Positions 35,101 through 44,310 of a DNA stretch of 64,000 bases are shown here, piece by piece. The notes under the pieces are model-generated. The model was not told where the DNA came from. It saw only the letters and a program-made list of their open reading frames with translations, and did no database searches. This stretch comes from Phyllobacterium calauticae (GTDB lineage Bacteria; Pseudomonadota; Alphaproteobacteria; Rhizobiales; Rhizobiaceae), in the NCBI RefSeq assembly GCF_019991125.1, contig NZ_JAGENB010000005.1, positions 62,001-126,000 of the forward strand. The letters are read 5' to 3'. A program made the position numbers and the translations under genes. The first letter of the stretch is position 1. Each line of letters opens with the position of its first letter.

Positions 35101-36957
35101 TCACCGCTGAACAAAATGGCCTTTCGTCACTTCCACATAGTCACGCTGCGGTACTTTATAGCCAACCGGGCGCACCGGACTTTTCAACTCACTGATTACG
35201 GTGTTGCGTTTGATGGCCCGCCGCGCCGGATCAGGCACGGGGACGGCATTCATCAATGTCTTCGTATAGGCGTGTTGGGGATTATCGAAAACCGCCGCAC
35301 GCGGTCCGATCTCGACAATCTCGCCGAGATACATGACGGCCACGCGATGGCTCACCCGTTCGACGACCGCCATGTCATGCGAAATAAACAGGAATGACAG
35401 GTTGAAATCCTGCTGCAGGTCTAGGAGCAGATTGACCACCTGCGCCTTGATCGACACGTCGAGCGCGGAAACGGACTCGTCCGCAACGATGACTTTGGGG
35501 TCGAGCGAAAGTGCCCGGGCAATGGCGATGCGCTGGCGCTGCCCGCCGGAAAACTCGTGCGGATAGCGGGAGAACATGTCCGCGGACAGGCCAACGCGCT
35601 CAAGCAGATCCACGGCTTTCTCGCGGGCCTGTTTCTGGGTTCCCAGCCGATGGACGATGAACGGCTCTGCGATGGTCGCACCGACGCTCATGCGCGGGTT
35701 GAGGCTGGCGAAGGGATCCTGAAAGATCATCTGGATGCTCTTGCGCATGGTGCGCAGGGCGATCTGGTCAAGGCTGAGGACATTGGTGCCGTCGAGGATC
35801 ACCTCGCCGCTGTTGGGCTGCACGAGACGGGTGATAGACCGGCCGGTGGTCGACTTCCCGCAACCGGATTCACCGACAAGGGACAGTGTCTCGCCCTGGA
35901 ACAGGTCAAATGACACGTTCTCGACCGCGTGAACCGCGCCGGTCTTGCGCGAGAACAAGCCTGAACGAATATCAAAACGGGTGGTCAGGTTCCTGACTTC
36001 AAGGATCGGCGTTTTGCGCCTGTCGACCGTATCGGCCACCGGGGCTGGAACGGTGGTCTCGCCGGTTTGAATGTCGACAATGGGGAAGCGCAGTGGCCAG
36101 TGCTGTCCTTTCATTGAACCGAGGCGAGGCACGGCTGAAAGCAGCGCCCGCGTATAGGGATGCTTGCCGCGATGGAAGATATCGGCGGTGAGGCCGCTCT
36201 CGACCGCTTCGCCGCGATACATCACAATGGTGCGATCGGAGATTTCGGCGACCACACCCATGTCATGGGTGATGAAGAGGACCGCCATGCCTTCCTCTTC
36301 CTGCAGGACCTTGATCAGATCGAGGATCTGTCCTTGAATCGTCACGTCAAGGGCCGTTGTCGGTTCGTCGGCAATGAGGAGCTTGGGGCGGCTGGCCAGA
36401 GCCATGGCGATCATGACACGTTGGCGCATCCCGCCGGAGAACTGGTGCGGATATTCGTCGAAGCGCGCCGCAGCATTGGGAATGCGGACCTTTTCCAGCA
36501 GGCGTATGGTTTCGGCCCGCGCCTCGGCCGGTGTCATCGCGCGGTGACAGGTCAAGGCTTCCGAGATCTGCCGCCCGATGGTGAAAATCGGATTGAGGCT
36601 GGTCATCGGCTCCTGAAAGATCATCGCAACATCGTTGCCGCGGATATCGCGCATCTGCCGGTCGGAGCGTGAAAGAAGGTTCTTGCCGTTGAGAATGACA
36701 TTGCCTTCGATGCGGCTGGTTGCCTTTGCCAGCAGACGCATGACGGAGAGCGATGTAACGCTTTTCCCGGAACCGGATTCACCGACAATGGCGACGGTCT
36801 CGCCGGGCATGACCTCGAAGGACACATCGCGCACCACGCTTTTCCAGCTGCCGTCGACGAGGAAGGATGTGGTGAGCCCTTCGACAGACAGCACCGGTTT
36901 GGCTGTCTCTCCGGAAGAGTGGTTGGTTGAAGGAGCCGTCACAGGGTTCACCGTCAT
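35101..36957 (-). CDS. Peptide/glutathione ABC importer, fused double ATPase (GsiA-like)
   Basis: 618 residues with two complete oligopeptide-type ATPase domains: first half Walker A GESGSGKS (near 51), FSGGMRQR (near 160), Walker B LLIADEPTT; second half GESGCGKSTTG (near 365), FSGGQRQR (near 475), Walker B VIVADESVS. Length and fusion match E. coli GsiA (623 residues). Last gene of the operon, overlapping or touching the end of the gamma-glutamyltransferase gene. ATG 36957 is chosen; ATG 36978 is possible. Confidence 0.88.
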   Translation of the reverse strand: MTVNPVTAPSTNHSSGETAKPVLSVEGLTTSFLVDGSWKSVVRDVSFEVMPGETVAIVGESGSGKSVTSLSVMRLLAKATSRIEGNVILNGKNLLSRSDRQMRDIRGNDVAMIFQEPMTSLNPIFTIGRQISEALTCHRAMTPAEARAETIRLLEKVRIPNAAARFDEYPHQFSGGMRQRVMIAMALASRPKLLIADEPTTALDVTIQGQILDLIKVLQEEEGMAVLFITHDMGVVAEISDRTIVMYRGEAVESGLTADIFHRGKHPYTRALLSAVPRLGSMKGQHWPLRFPIVDIQTGETTVPAPVADTVDRRKTPILEVRNLTTRFDIRSGLFSRKTGAVHAVENVSFDLFQGETLSLVGESGCGKSTTGRSITRLVQPNSGEVILDGTNVLSLDQIALRTMRKSIQMIFQDPFASLNPRMSVGATIAEPFIVHRLGTQKQAREKAVDLLERVGLSADMFSRYPHEFSGGQRQRIAIARALSLDPKVIVADESVSALDVSIKAQVVNLLLDLQQDFNLSFLFISHDMAVVERVSHRVAVMYLGEIVEIGPRAAVFDNPQHAYTKTLMNAVPVPDPARRAIKRNTVISELKSPVRPVGYKVPQRDYVEVTKGHFVQR

Positions 36958-36961
36958 CCTG

Positions 36962-38743
36962 TCAGCGTCCTGCCGCATAGGCCTGCATCAGGCGCGGAGT
37001 AGCAGCGGCACGCAACAGCCCGTCCGCTTCGCGTTTCGCCGCGGTCAGGCGGCCCACGGTCCACGGGTCTGCGGGGGTGATCAGGTGGCCCTTCTGCTTG
37101 AGTGCGTTCAACGCATCCGTCCCGATACTGGTCTCGATCGTGATGTTTCCAAGCTCGCTCGTGCGCGGATAGAAGGAGCTTGGGAAATGCGCCGTGTGGA
37201 ACAGCGGCTGGTCGATTGCTTCCTGCAGGTTGAGGCCGTGATGGATATGGCGCAGGAAGAATGGCAGCTGCCATTGGTCCTGCTGGTCGCCGCCGGGAGT
37301 GCCGAAGGCCATGGCCGGTCGTCCTTCGAAAAGGGCGATGGTGGGAGTAAGCGTCGTTCGGGGCCGCTTGCCGGGAGCAAGCGATGTCGGCAGGCCCTCC
37401 CGCAGCCAGAACATCTGCGCGCGCGAGTTGAGACAAAAGCCGAGACCGGGAATGATGGGCGAGGATTGCAGCCAGCCGCCGGACGGGGTGACGGAGACCA
37501 GATTGCCCTCGCGGTCGATCACGTCGATATGGACCGTATCCCCACGCTTTTCCGACAGGTGCGCCATGGTCGGCTCATAGACAACGCCGCCGCCCATGCC
37601 TTTCAACATGTGCATGGTCAGGTCATACTGCGTGTCAAAGCCGGGTATCCTGCCGGGTTGAAGCGTGTGGGAGGCTTCTCCCGCGATCAGCTTGCGGCGC
37701 TCATCCGTGTAGGCATCAGACAGGAGATGGTCTATCGGCACGTCGGCATGCTTTGGATCGCCGTAATAGACTTCCCGGTCCGCATAGGCGAGTTTCATCG
37801 CCTCGACCACCGTGTGCACGAACTCCGCGCCATTTGGGTCCATGGCCGCAATGTCAAAGCCTTTCAGCAGCGCAAGCGATTGCAGCAGGGCGGGTCCCTG
37901 GCCCCACGGGCCTGTCTTGGCAACGGTCCAGCCGTGATAATCGTAGGTTTGCGGTGCTTCGATCGTTGCGCGCCAGTTCGCCATATCGTCGGCGGTCAGG
38001 ACTCCCCTGTGGCGACTGCCGCTGGCATCCATGACTTCGGCGCTGTGCAGATAGTCTGCAATATGCTCGGCAACGAAGCCGCGATAAAACGCATCGCGCG
38101 CTGCCTCGATCTGGCTTTCGCGTTCCTTCCTGCTTTCGGCTTCGGCAATGATGCGTTTCCAGGTTGCCGCAAGAACGGGGTTCCTGAAATTGGCATGCGG
38201 CGCCGGTGCCGTGCCGCCCGGCAGCCATGTGGCGAAGGATGTCGGCCATTCCTTGCGGAAGAATTCGCCCAAACCGCTGATGGTCGCGGCGACACGCGGC
38301 AGAACCGGATGACCGTTCTCGGCGTAGTAGATCGCCGGTTCCAGCACGTCCCGTACCGACATCGTGCCATAGTCGCGCAGCATCAGCATCCAGCCATCGA
38401 ATGCGCCGGGTATGACGGTGGCCAGCAGGCCGTCGCCGGGGATAAGGTCCAGACCCTCACGCTTGTAATGGTCGATTGTCGCGCCTGCCGGCGCCGGTCC
38501 CTGTGCGCAGATGACTTCGATCTTGTTCTTCTTCTTTGAGTAGAAGACTGCCGGCATGTCCCCGCCTGCGCCGTTCAGATGCGGCTCCACCACCTGCAGA
38601 ACCATGCCTGTCGCCACGGCCGCATCAAACGCATTGCCGCCCTTTTCCAGAATGCTCATGCCAACGGCGGTGGCGATCCAGTGGGTCGATGTCACAACGC
38701 CAAAGGTTCCAAGAATCTCGGGCCGGGTGGTGAAACGGGTCAT
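36962..38743 (-). CDS. ggt: Gamma-glutamyltransferase, cytosolic type
   Basis: 593 residues, Ntn-hydrolase family. Conserved N-terminal block AVGMSILEKGGNAFDAAVA (about 26-44). Autocleavage and catalysis are expected at Thr403 (KRGDTVHIDVID). Glycine-rich oxyanion region MAFGTPGGDQQDQW near 485. It hydrolyses or transfers the gamma-glutamyl group of glutathione and related peptides. No signal peptide is seen, unlike periplasmic E. coli Ggt, so it should act on imported substrates in the cytosol. Placed between the permease and ATPase genes of a Gsi-like importer. Confidence 0.9.
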   Translation of the reverse strand: MTRFTTRPEILGTFGVVTSTHWIATAVGMSILEKGGNAFDAAVATGMVLQVVEPHLNGAGGDMPAVFYSKKKNKIEVICAQGPAPAGATIDHYKREGLDLIPGDGLLATVIPGAFDGWMLMLRDYGTMSVRDVLEPAIYYAENGHPVLPRVAATISGLGEFFRKEWPTSFATWLPGGTAPAPHANFRNPVLAATWKRIIAEAESRKERESQIEAARDAFYRGFVAEHIADYLHSAEVMDASGSRHRGVLTADDMANWRATIEAPQTYDYHGWTVAKTGPWGQGPALLQSLALLKGFDIAAMDPNGAEFVHTVVEAMKLAYADREVYYGDPKHADVPIDHLLSDAYTDERRKLIAGEASHTLQPGRIPGFDTQYDLTMHMLKGMGGGVVYEPTMAHLSEKRGDTVHIDVIDREGNLVSVTPSGGWLQSSPIIPGLGFCLNSRAQMFWLREGLPTSLAPGKRPRTTLTPTIALFEGRPAMAFGTPGGDQQDQWQLPFFLRHIHHGLNLQEAIDQPLFHTAHFPSSFYPRTSELGNITIETSIGTDALNALKQKGHLITPADPWTVGRLTAAKREADGLLRAAATPRLMQAYAAGR

Positions 38744-38762
38744 TGCATTGTCCTTTCAGATA

Positions 38763-39638
38763 TTATGCTTCGCGCGGATCGAGGGCGTCGCGCAGGCCGT
38801 CGCCAAGAAGATTGAAACCGATAACAACGAGAAAGATGGCGGCACCCGGCCACATGGCCATCCAGGGTGCCTGGGAGAGGAAGTTCTTGGCGACATTGAG
38901 CATCGAACCCCAGCTGGGCGCGGGGGGCTGCTGCCCAAGCCCGAGGAAGGACAGGCTGGCCTCGGCAATGATGGCGGTCGCGATGGTCAGGCTCGCCTGT
39001 ACAAGCAGCGGCGAGAACACGTTTGGCAGGATGTAGCGGGTGATGATCCGGTAGTGCCCGAGCCCGACGGAGCGCGCTCCTTCCACATAGTCTTCGGTTT
39101 TCACGGTCAGCACCTGTCCGCGGGTCAGCCGGACGAAAAGCGGCATGGCGGAAAACCCGATGGCGATCATCGCATTGCCAAGGCTTGGTCCGAGAAAGGC
39201 GGCCAGCGCAATGGCCGTGATGAGGAACGGCATGGCAAGGAATGCCTCGGTGATGCGCGAAATGATGATGTCGATCCAGCCGCCGAAGTAACCGGATATC
39301 AGTCCGAGCGGCACGCCGACGGCAACGGCGATGCCCACCGAGAATACACCGGCCATCAGCGAGGCGCGGGCGCCCCAGATCATGCGCGAAAGAATGTCCC
39401 GGCCGATGTCGTCGGTTCCCAGCCAGTGTGCGGCGGAGGGAGCCTTGCGGATGGCCGACCAGCTGGTGGCGACGGGATCCGCTATGGGCAGGAGCGGCGC
39501 CGTGACGGCGAGGACCAGGAAGACGCTGATAATCAGAAGCCCGGCGAGGGCGCTCCTGTTCGCCTTCAGTTTCTTCCATGCACGGTTGCCTGAACGGCTT
39601 TGCTGGGGCGCTGCCGGCATTGCCTGCCGCATCGTCAT
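38763..39638 (-). CDS. Peptide/glutathione ABC importer permease (DppC/GsiD-like)
   Basis: 291-residue inner-membrane permease with an N-terminal OppC_N segment (KKLKANRSALAGLLIISVFL near residue 22), LGTDDIGRDILSRMIWGAR near 75 and an EGARSVG loop near 190. ATG at 39638 overlaps the stop of the DppB-type permease (ATGA). A 19-bp gap separates it from the gamma-glutamyltransferase gene. Confidence 0.92.
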   Translation of the reverse strand: MTMRQAMPAAPQQSRSGNRAWKKLKANRSALAGLLIISVFLVLAVTAPLLPIADPVATSWSAIRKAPSAAHWLGTDDIGRDILSRMIWGARASLMAGVFSVGIAVAVGVPLGLISGYFGGWIDIIISRITEAFLAMPFLITAIALAAFLGPSLGNAMIAIGFSAMPLFVRLTRGQVLTVKTEDYVEGARSVGLGHYRIITRYILPNVFSPLLVQASLTIATAIIAEASLSFLGLGQQPPAPSWGSMLNVAKNFLSQAPWMAMWPGAAIFLVVIGFNLLGDGLRDALDPREA

Positions 39639-40582
39639 AGCGTGGCCCTCATTCTCGGGTTGAGCAGGATGGAAAGCACGTCGGCGACGAGATTCATCAG
39701 GATGAAGCCTGCTCCGGTACAAAGGACAACGCCCTGGACAACCGCGTAATCCCGGTTGAAAACCGCATCGACGATCAGTTTGCCGAAACCGGGAATGGTA
39801 AAGATCTGTTCCGTCAGCACGGCGCCCGCCAGCAGCTCACCAAAGAGAAGCGCGGTCATGGTGATGATGGGAAGAAGCGCATTGCGGAACGTGTGTCGGA
39901 GAATGACGGATCGTTCGGAAACGCCCTTGGCCCGGGCCGTGCGGATGTAATCGGCACTCAGGACCGTCAGCATGGACGACCGGGTGTGGCGCATGAGAGT
40001 TGCTGCCAGTGCCAGCCCGAGAACGAAGGCCGGCATGATCATTGTCTGCAGCGACCGCAGCGGGTCCTTGAAGAACGGCTCGTAGCCCGATGCGGGAAGC
40101 CAGCCCAGTTTCACCGACACGAGCAGGATGAGCATGATGCCCATCCAGAAATTGGGTACGGACAGGCCGGAGAGCGCGACGACGTTGGCGATGTAGTCGA
40201 CGGCAGTATTCTTCCTGACCGCCGCTATTATTCCGATGGGCACGCCGATGGCCAAGGCGAACGTCATGGCCATGACGGCCAGTTGGATGGTCACCGGCAG
40301 CTTTTCGGCAATCAGGGAAAGGACAGGCTGGTTTGTCCGCAGGGATATGCCGAAATCACCCCTGAGGGCGGAGCCGACCCAATAGAAATACTGGACGATG
40401 ACAGGGTCGTTCAGGCGGTACTTGTCGCGCAGGAGTTCCAGCACCTGCGGATCGCGTTCTTCGCCGGCCATGGCCAGGATCGGGTCGCCCGGCAGCAGCT
40501 TTTGCAGCGAAAATGCAAAGATCGATATGATGATCAGTGTCGGTATGGCCAGCAGAAGCCGCTTTCCGATGTAGGTATACAT
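39635..40582 (-). CDS. Peptide/glutathione ABC importer permease (DppB/GsiC-like)
   Basis: 315-residue inner-membrane permease beginning MYTYIGKRLLLAIPTLIII, typical of DppB/OppB. Contains LLPGDPILAMAG near residue 30 and the RTARAKGVSERSVILRHTFRNAL loop near 190-212. Pairs with the downstream DppC-type permease. ATG at 40582 is used; ATG 40603 is an alternative. The binding-protein stop lies 72 bp upstream. Confidence 0.92.
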   Translation of the reverse strand: MYTYIGKRLLLAIPTLIIISIFAFSLQKLLPGDPILAMAGEERDPQVLELLRDKYRLNDPVIVQYFYWVGSALRGDFGISLRTNQPVLSLIAEKLPVTIQLAVMAMTFALAIGVPIGIIAAVRKNTAVDYIANVVALSGLSVPNFWMGIMLILLVSVKLGWLPASGYEPFFKDPLRSLQTMIMPAFVLGLALAATLMRHTRSSMLTVLSADYIRTARAKGVSERSVILRHTFRNALLPIITMTALLFGELLAGAVLTEQIFTIPGFGKLIVDAVFNRDYAVVQGVVLCTGAGFILMNLVADVLSILLNPRMRATL

Positions 40583-40654
40583 GGGCTGAAAATCCTGACG
40601 CATCGCCTGGCGGCGAAGCTGCAGAACATTGCAGCTTCGCTTCAAGCCGTTTCG

Positions 40655-42160
40655 TTAGCTCTTCTTGACGCCCTGCAGGCGGATCATGCCATCAGGGGAG
40701 GGGACAAAGCCTGTGACGTTCTTCTTGAGGGCCCAGATCCATGCCTGATGACCAAGATAGATGATGGGCAGATCGTCATTGAGAATCCGCGCCGCCGCAT
40801 CGTATTTCTGCTTGCGCGCGGCGTTATCCGTGGAACTGCGGGCCGCGTTGAGAAGGGTGTCCACTTCAGGATTGCAGTACTTGGCATCATTGATGGCACC
40901 CTTGCAGGTGACAAACTCACGCAGATTGCCATCGGGATCAACACGTCCGGACCAGTCGGCATGGCCAAACTGGAATTTTCCGGCTGGTAGTTCTGACTGG
41001 AGCGTTGCGAACTCCGTTGCCTTCAGTTTGACGTTAAACCCGGCCTCCGCAACCATCGATTGGATGACCTGCATTCTCTGCATGGTCACCGGATTGTTCG
41101 GGGTTGCAAATTCTATGTCGAGCGTTGCAAACCCAGCCTCTTTCATCAGGACCTTAGCCTTTTCAACATCCCGGGCCGGTACAGGAATGTCCTTGTCATA
41201 CCAGGGACTGTTGGGCGGGAAGGGCTGGTTGCCGGCAACCGACGTGCCTTCATAAACAACCTGATTGACAGCTTCGCGGTCAATGGCAAGCGAGAAGGCC
41301 TGCCGCAACCGCTTGTCCTTGCCGAACGGATTGTCGGCGAGCGGCCCATTGCCCACATTGGCGATCATGGCCAGATATCCGACACCGATCGCATCGGCAT
41401 AGGTGAGCTTCGAATCCGCTTTCACCGCCGCAGCGTCCGTGGCGGCGAGCCGTTCCAGCATGTCGAGATCGCCGGACTGCAGGTTGGCGAGACGCACGGT
41501 CGAGTCCGGGATCGGCAGGAACGTCACCTTGTCGATGAAGACGTTGGCCGCATTCCAGTAGTGCAGGAATTTTTCGAGCACGATGCGATCCTGCTGCACA
41601 CGCTCGACGAACTTGAAGGGACCGGAACAGACCGGCTTGCTGCCGAGGTTTGCCCCCAGTTCCGCTGCGGCCTTTGGCGAAACCATCATGCCGCTGCGAT
41701 CCGACAGCTGGGCAAGCAGGGATGCGTCAGGGCTTTTGAGGGTGAATTTGACCTGATAGTCGCCCGTTGCCTCAACACTCTTCACGGAAGACAATTCGCT
41801 CTTGCGGCGGGATTCCGGCAATGTCTGCGAGCGCTGGATATTGGCGACGACGGCCGCGGCATTGAACGGCGTCTCGTCGTGGAAAACCACGTCCTTGCGC
41901 AGGTTCATGGTCAATTCGGAACCGTCATCGGACCATTTCCAGTCCGTCGCCAGCTGTGGCACGATCTCAAGTGTCGGGCTGACATCGACCAGCTTGTCGC
42001 ACAGGGCCGTATAGACGATGCGGCCGACGAAGGTGCGCGACTGTGCCGGGTCGAGGACATCGGCATCGTCCTGAAGGCCGATACGCAATTCGCTGGCGCC
42101 CGCAGGCACGGCAATGAGAATACCGGCTAGCAGGCCTGCAAGAAGTCTGGTCTTTTGCAT
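40655..42160 (-). CDS. Peptide/glutathione ABC importer periplasmic binding protein
   Basis: 501 residues, SBP_bac_5 family (DppA/GsiB). Signal peptide 1-22 (AGASE). Begins LRIGLQDDADVLDPAQSRTF, the typical family opening. GsiB-like role is inferred from the operon: fused GsiA-like ATPase and a gamma-glutamyltransferase. Could instead bind other gamma-glutamyl or short peptides. Confidence 0.88.
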   Translation of the reverse strand: MQKTRLLAGLLAGILIAVPAGASELRIGLQDDADVLDPAQSRTFVGRIVYTALCDKLVDVSPTLEIVPQLATDWKWSDDGSELTMNLRKDVVFHDETPFNAAAVVANIQRSQTLPESRRKSELSSVKSVEATGDYQVKFTLKSPDASLLAQLSDRSGMMVSPKAAAELGANLGSKPVCSGPFKFVERVQQDRIVLEKFLHYWNAANVFIDKVTFLPIPDSTVRLANLQSGDLDMLERLAATDAAAVKADSKLTYADAIGVGYLAMIANVGNGPLADNPFGKDKRLRQAFSLAIDREAVNQVVYEGTSVAGNQPFPPNSPWYDKDIPVPARDVEKAKVLMKEAGFATLDIEFATPNNPVTMQRMQVIQSMVAEAGFNVKLKATEFATLQSELPAGKFQFGHADWSGRVDPDGNLREFVTCKGAINDAKYCNPEVDTLLNAARSSTDNAARKQKYDAAARILNDDLPIIYLGHQAWIWALKKNVTGFVPSPDGMIRLQGVKKS

Positions 42161-42268
42161 TGAAGTTCTCCTCTTTTCATCAGAGCGGTCAAATCCGCTT
42201 GTTTGTTCCGTGTTGATGGCCGGTTATCTTCCGGTCCTTATCGCGATGGTGGTCTGTGCTTGCGGCAC

Positions 42269-42991
42269 TTATCCGGGCTGTTTGGTTTCGAATCCGTCCA
42301 GCGATGTCAGGCGGATCAGCCATTCCTGCAGCATCAGCAAGTGCTGGCGCATGGCTTCGCCCGCCCTCAGCGGGTCGCGGGATTCGATGGCATCGATGAT
42401 GGCTGAGTGGTGGTCATAGGATGTCACCGCGGCGTTGTTGCCGCTGCGCGCGCGCTCACGGATGATCTGCCAGGCTTCATCCTGGCGCACCCGGTTGACC
42501 ACATCGAAGATGGTCAGGAAAAACTGGTTGCCGGCACTCTGGGCAATTTGCCGATGCAGTGATCCATCCCACAGCTCATGCGAGTCGGCATCCTGGCTTT
42601 CGCGCGATTTCAGCGCCAGTTCACGCATGCGGTCGATGTCGGTTTTCTTGGCCCGCATGGCCGCGAGTTGCGCCAGCTGCGGTTCTATCCTCAAACGGAC
42701 CTCCATGATTTCCATGAAGTTCGTGCCGGCGATGATGGTATCGACATGCTCGCCCCAGCTATCGGGTTCGCGTCCGGCAAATGTGCCCTGACCCTGCCTG
42801 CGCCATATCCGGCCTTCAGCTTCCAGCACCTCCAGTGCCCGCCGGACCGAGCGGCGGCTGACGCCGAGTGATTCCGACAGTGCGCGTTCGGTTGGCAATT
42901 TGCCGTCTTTTCCGAATTCGTCGGATGCGAGAAGCCGGCGCAGCCGGTCAAGCGCGTAGTTCGAGTTTTCCTGGGACTGGTTGCTTGCCAT
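42269..42991 (-). CDS. GntR-family (FCD) regulator of the Gsi-like operon
   Basis: 240 residues: winged helix-turn-helix (LPTERALSESLGVSRRSVRRALEVLEAEG given in part, residues 32-60) and FCD effector domain (about 85-225, with metal-binding His residues). First gene of the operon 42991-35101, 108 bp ahead of the binding-protein gene. A perfect 16-bp palindrome sits 5 bp before its start. Confidence 0.9.
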   Translation of the reverse strand: MASNQSQENSNYALDRLRRLLASDEFGKDGKLPTERALSESLGVSRRSVRRALEVLEAEGRIWRRQGQGTFAGREPDSWGEHVDTIIAGTNFMEIMEVRLRIEPQLAQLAAMRAKKTDIDRMRELALKSRESQDADSHELWDGSLHRQIAQSAGNQFFLTIFDVVNRVRQDEAWQIIRERARSGNNAAVTSYDHHSAIIDAIESRDPLRAGEAMRQHLLMLQEWLIRLTSLDGFETKQPG

Positions 42992-42996
42992 GCGGT

Positions 42997-43012
42997 ATTG
43001 GTCCGGACCAAT
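42997..43012. promoter_or_regulatory. Palindromic operator in front of the GntR gene
   Basis: ATTGGTCCGGACCAAT, a perfect 16-bp palindrome just upstream of the GntR start; a further half-site ATTGGTTC follows at about 43018-43025. TGGT...ACCA halves are usual for FadR-type GntR proteins, so autoregulation of the operon is likely. Confidence 0.6.
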
Positions 43013-43250
43013 TGTAATATTGGTTCAGTCGACGGTATTTTTCCGATGGCGTCAAGATGTTATTTTGAGCATTTATGTTTCTGCTCAAATTGTGGGCATG
43101 CGTGTACCGGTTAACCCCTTGGAATCAGACGTGTTGCGGCTGAAACTTTTGTTCACAACTTGCCACTTTGAAGCCATGTTTTTTACATCGGTCTGACATG
43201 AGGCGCTGGTAGGAATCCTTCACCGAAGCGAAACGGAATCGGTGACGAAA

Positions 43251-43517
43251 ATGCGCGCCACAACTGATCAATGGAATCCGCACTGGGCCGTCCATCCCGG
43301 CGAGCATCTGGCGGCCTGTATCGGATCGCATGGGCTTTCACGCGAGAGATTCGCCCGGGCCGCCGACATTCCCGTGGAAACCATCGACGCGATCATCGCC
43401 GGCCAACACCCCATCACGCTCGACATCGCCGTGCGCATCGAGCGTTCGCTCGGCATCATGCCCGATCTCTGGTTCATTCTGCAGTCAAAATGGCATCGCC
43501 AGCAGAAGGCGTCCTAG
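43251..43517 (+). CDS. HigA-type antitoxin-like XRE protein, apparently alone
   Basis: 88-residue protein with the HigA/VapA layout: HPGEHLAACIGSHGLSRERFARAADIP and ERSLGIMPDLWFILQSKWH given in part. Helix-turn-helix about residues 20-55. HigA normally neutralises the HigB RNase toxin encoded beside it, but no HigB-like frame is found on either side. ATG at 43251 follows GGTG; GTG at 43242 is possible. It may be an orphan that works as a regulator. Confidence 0.8.
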   Translation: MRATTDQWNPHWAVHPGEHLAACIGSHGLSRERFARAADIPVETIDAIIAGQHPITLDIAVRIERSLGIMPDLWFILQSKWHRQQKAS

Positions 43518-43533
43518 CCCGATCTGAATGGGA

Positions 43534-44223
43534 TCATAGAAAAGTTGCGATATCCTCCAGCCGCCGTTTTTCGGTCGCATGCGCCGGAATGGTAGCGCCC
43601 GGACGGGGATAGCCGACAACCAGCATGATATAGGGCTTGTCCTGTGCGGGACGCCCGCAAATCTCGTTCAGGAATCCCATGGGGTTGGGTGTGTGGGTCA
43701 GCATGGCCAACCCGGCCTTGTGCAGTGCTGCGATGAGAAAGCCGGTTGCGATGTTGACCGATTCCGGCACGTAATAATTTTTGCGCAATACCCCGTCGGC
43801 GGAACGACTCTTTCGCTCGCCGAATATGCAGATGAGCCAGGGAGCGTCTTCGAGAAAGGGTTTGCTGCTGTCGGTTCCCAGCGGTGCCAGGGCTTCGAGC
43901 CATTCTTCACCGGCACGGCCGGCATAGAAGGCCTGCTCCTCTTCTTCCGCAGCAACGCGGATCTGCCGCTTGATGTCGGGATTGCCGATGACGGCAAAAT
44001 GCCATGGCTGATGATTGGCACCATTGGGTGCCGTTCCCGCCGCAAGCAGGCAGCTTTCGATGATATCCCGAGGCACTGGCCTTGTATCGAAATCCCGCAC
44101 GGTATGACGACGGCGAATTTCCTCGTAGAAATCAAGCGCATTGCGGCGCATGAGGTCGACGGGCAATTCCTGATAGTCCGGCAGGGGGATGGGTTGGTAG
44201 GCCGCGGGCTTGGTTTGGCTCAT
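43534..44223 (-). CDS. Nitroreductase-family FMN enzyme, iodotyrosine-deiodinase-like
   Basis: 229 residues. FMN-binding signatures: [20 protein letters not shown] (about 37-56), [18 protein letters not shown] (about 60-77) and, near 150, [22 protein letters not shown]. This set is typical of the IYD/HUB subgroup rather than NfsA/NfsB nitroreductases. It may dehalogenate aromatic amino acids or reduce other aromatics. ATG at 44223 follows GAGGA. Just downstream of a GntR regulator with an operator between them. Confidence 0.87.
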   Translation of the reverse strand: MSQTKPAAYQPIPLPDYQELPVDLMRRNALDFYEEIRRRHTVRDFDTRPVPRDIIESCLLAAGTAPNGANHQPWHFAVIGNPDIKRQIRVAAEEEEQAFYAGRAGEEWLEALAPLGTDSSKPFLEDAPWLICIFGERKSRSADGVLRKNYYVPESVNIATGFLIAALHKAGLAMLTHTPNPMGFLNEICGRPAQDKPYIMLVVGYPRPGATIPAHATEKRRLEDIATFL

Positions 44224-44253
44224 GGTAAAAATCCTCACATATTGTCCGCTTAT

Positions 44254-44266
44254 ATTGTCAGACAAT
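44254..44266. promoter_or_regulatory. GntR/FCD operator in front of the nitroreductase gene
   Basis: ATTGTCAGACAAT is a perfect 13-bp palindrome centred on A, with the TTGTC-N-GACAA arrangement typical for FCD-type GntR regulators such as VanR and LldR. It lies between the GntR stop and the nitroreductase start, so the neighbouring GntR protein is the likely ligand. Confidence 0.65.
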
Positions 44267-44310
44267 TCTCGCGAAGCAATCCCTCTTCGTGTACAAGGCT
44301 GGCCTTATTC

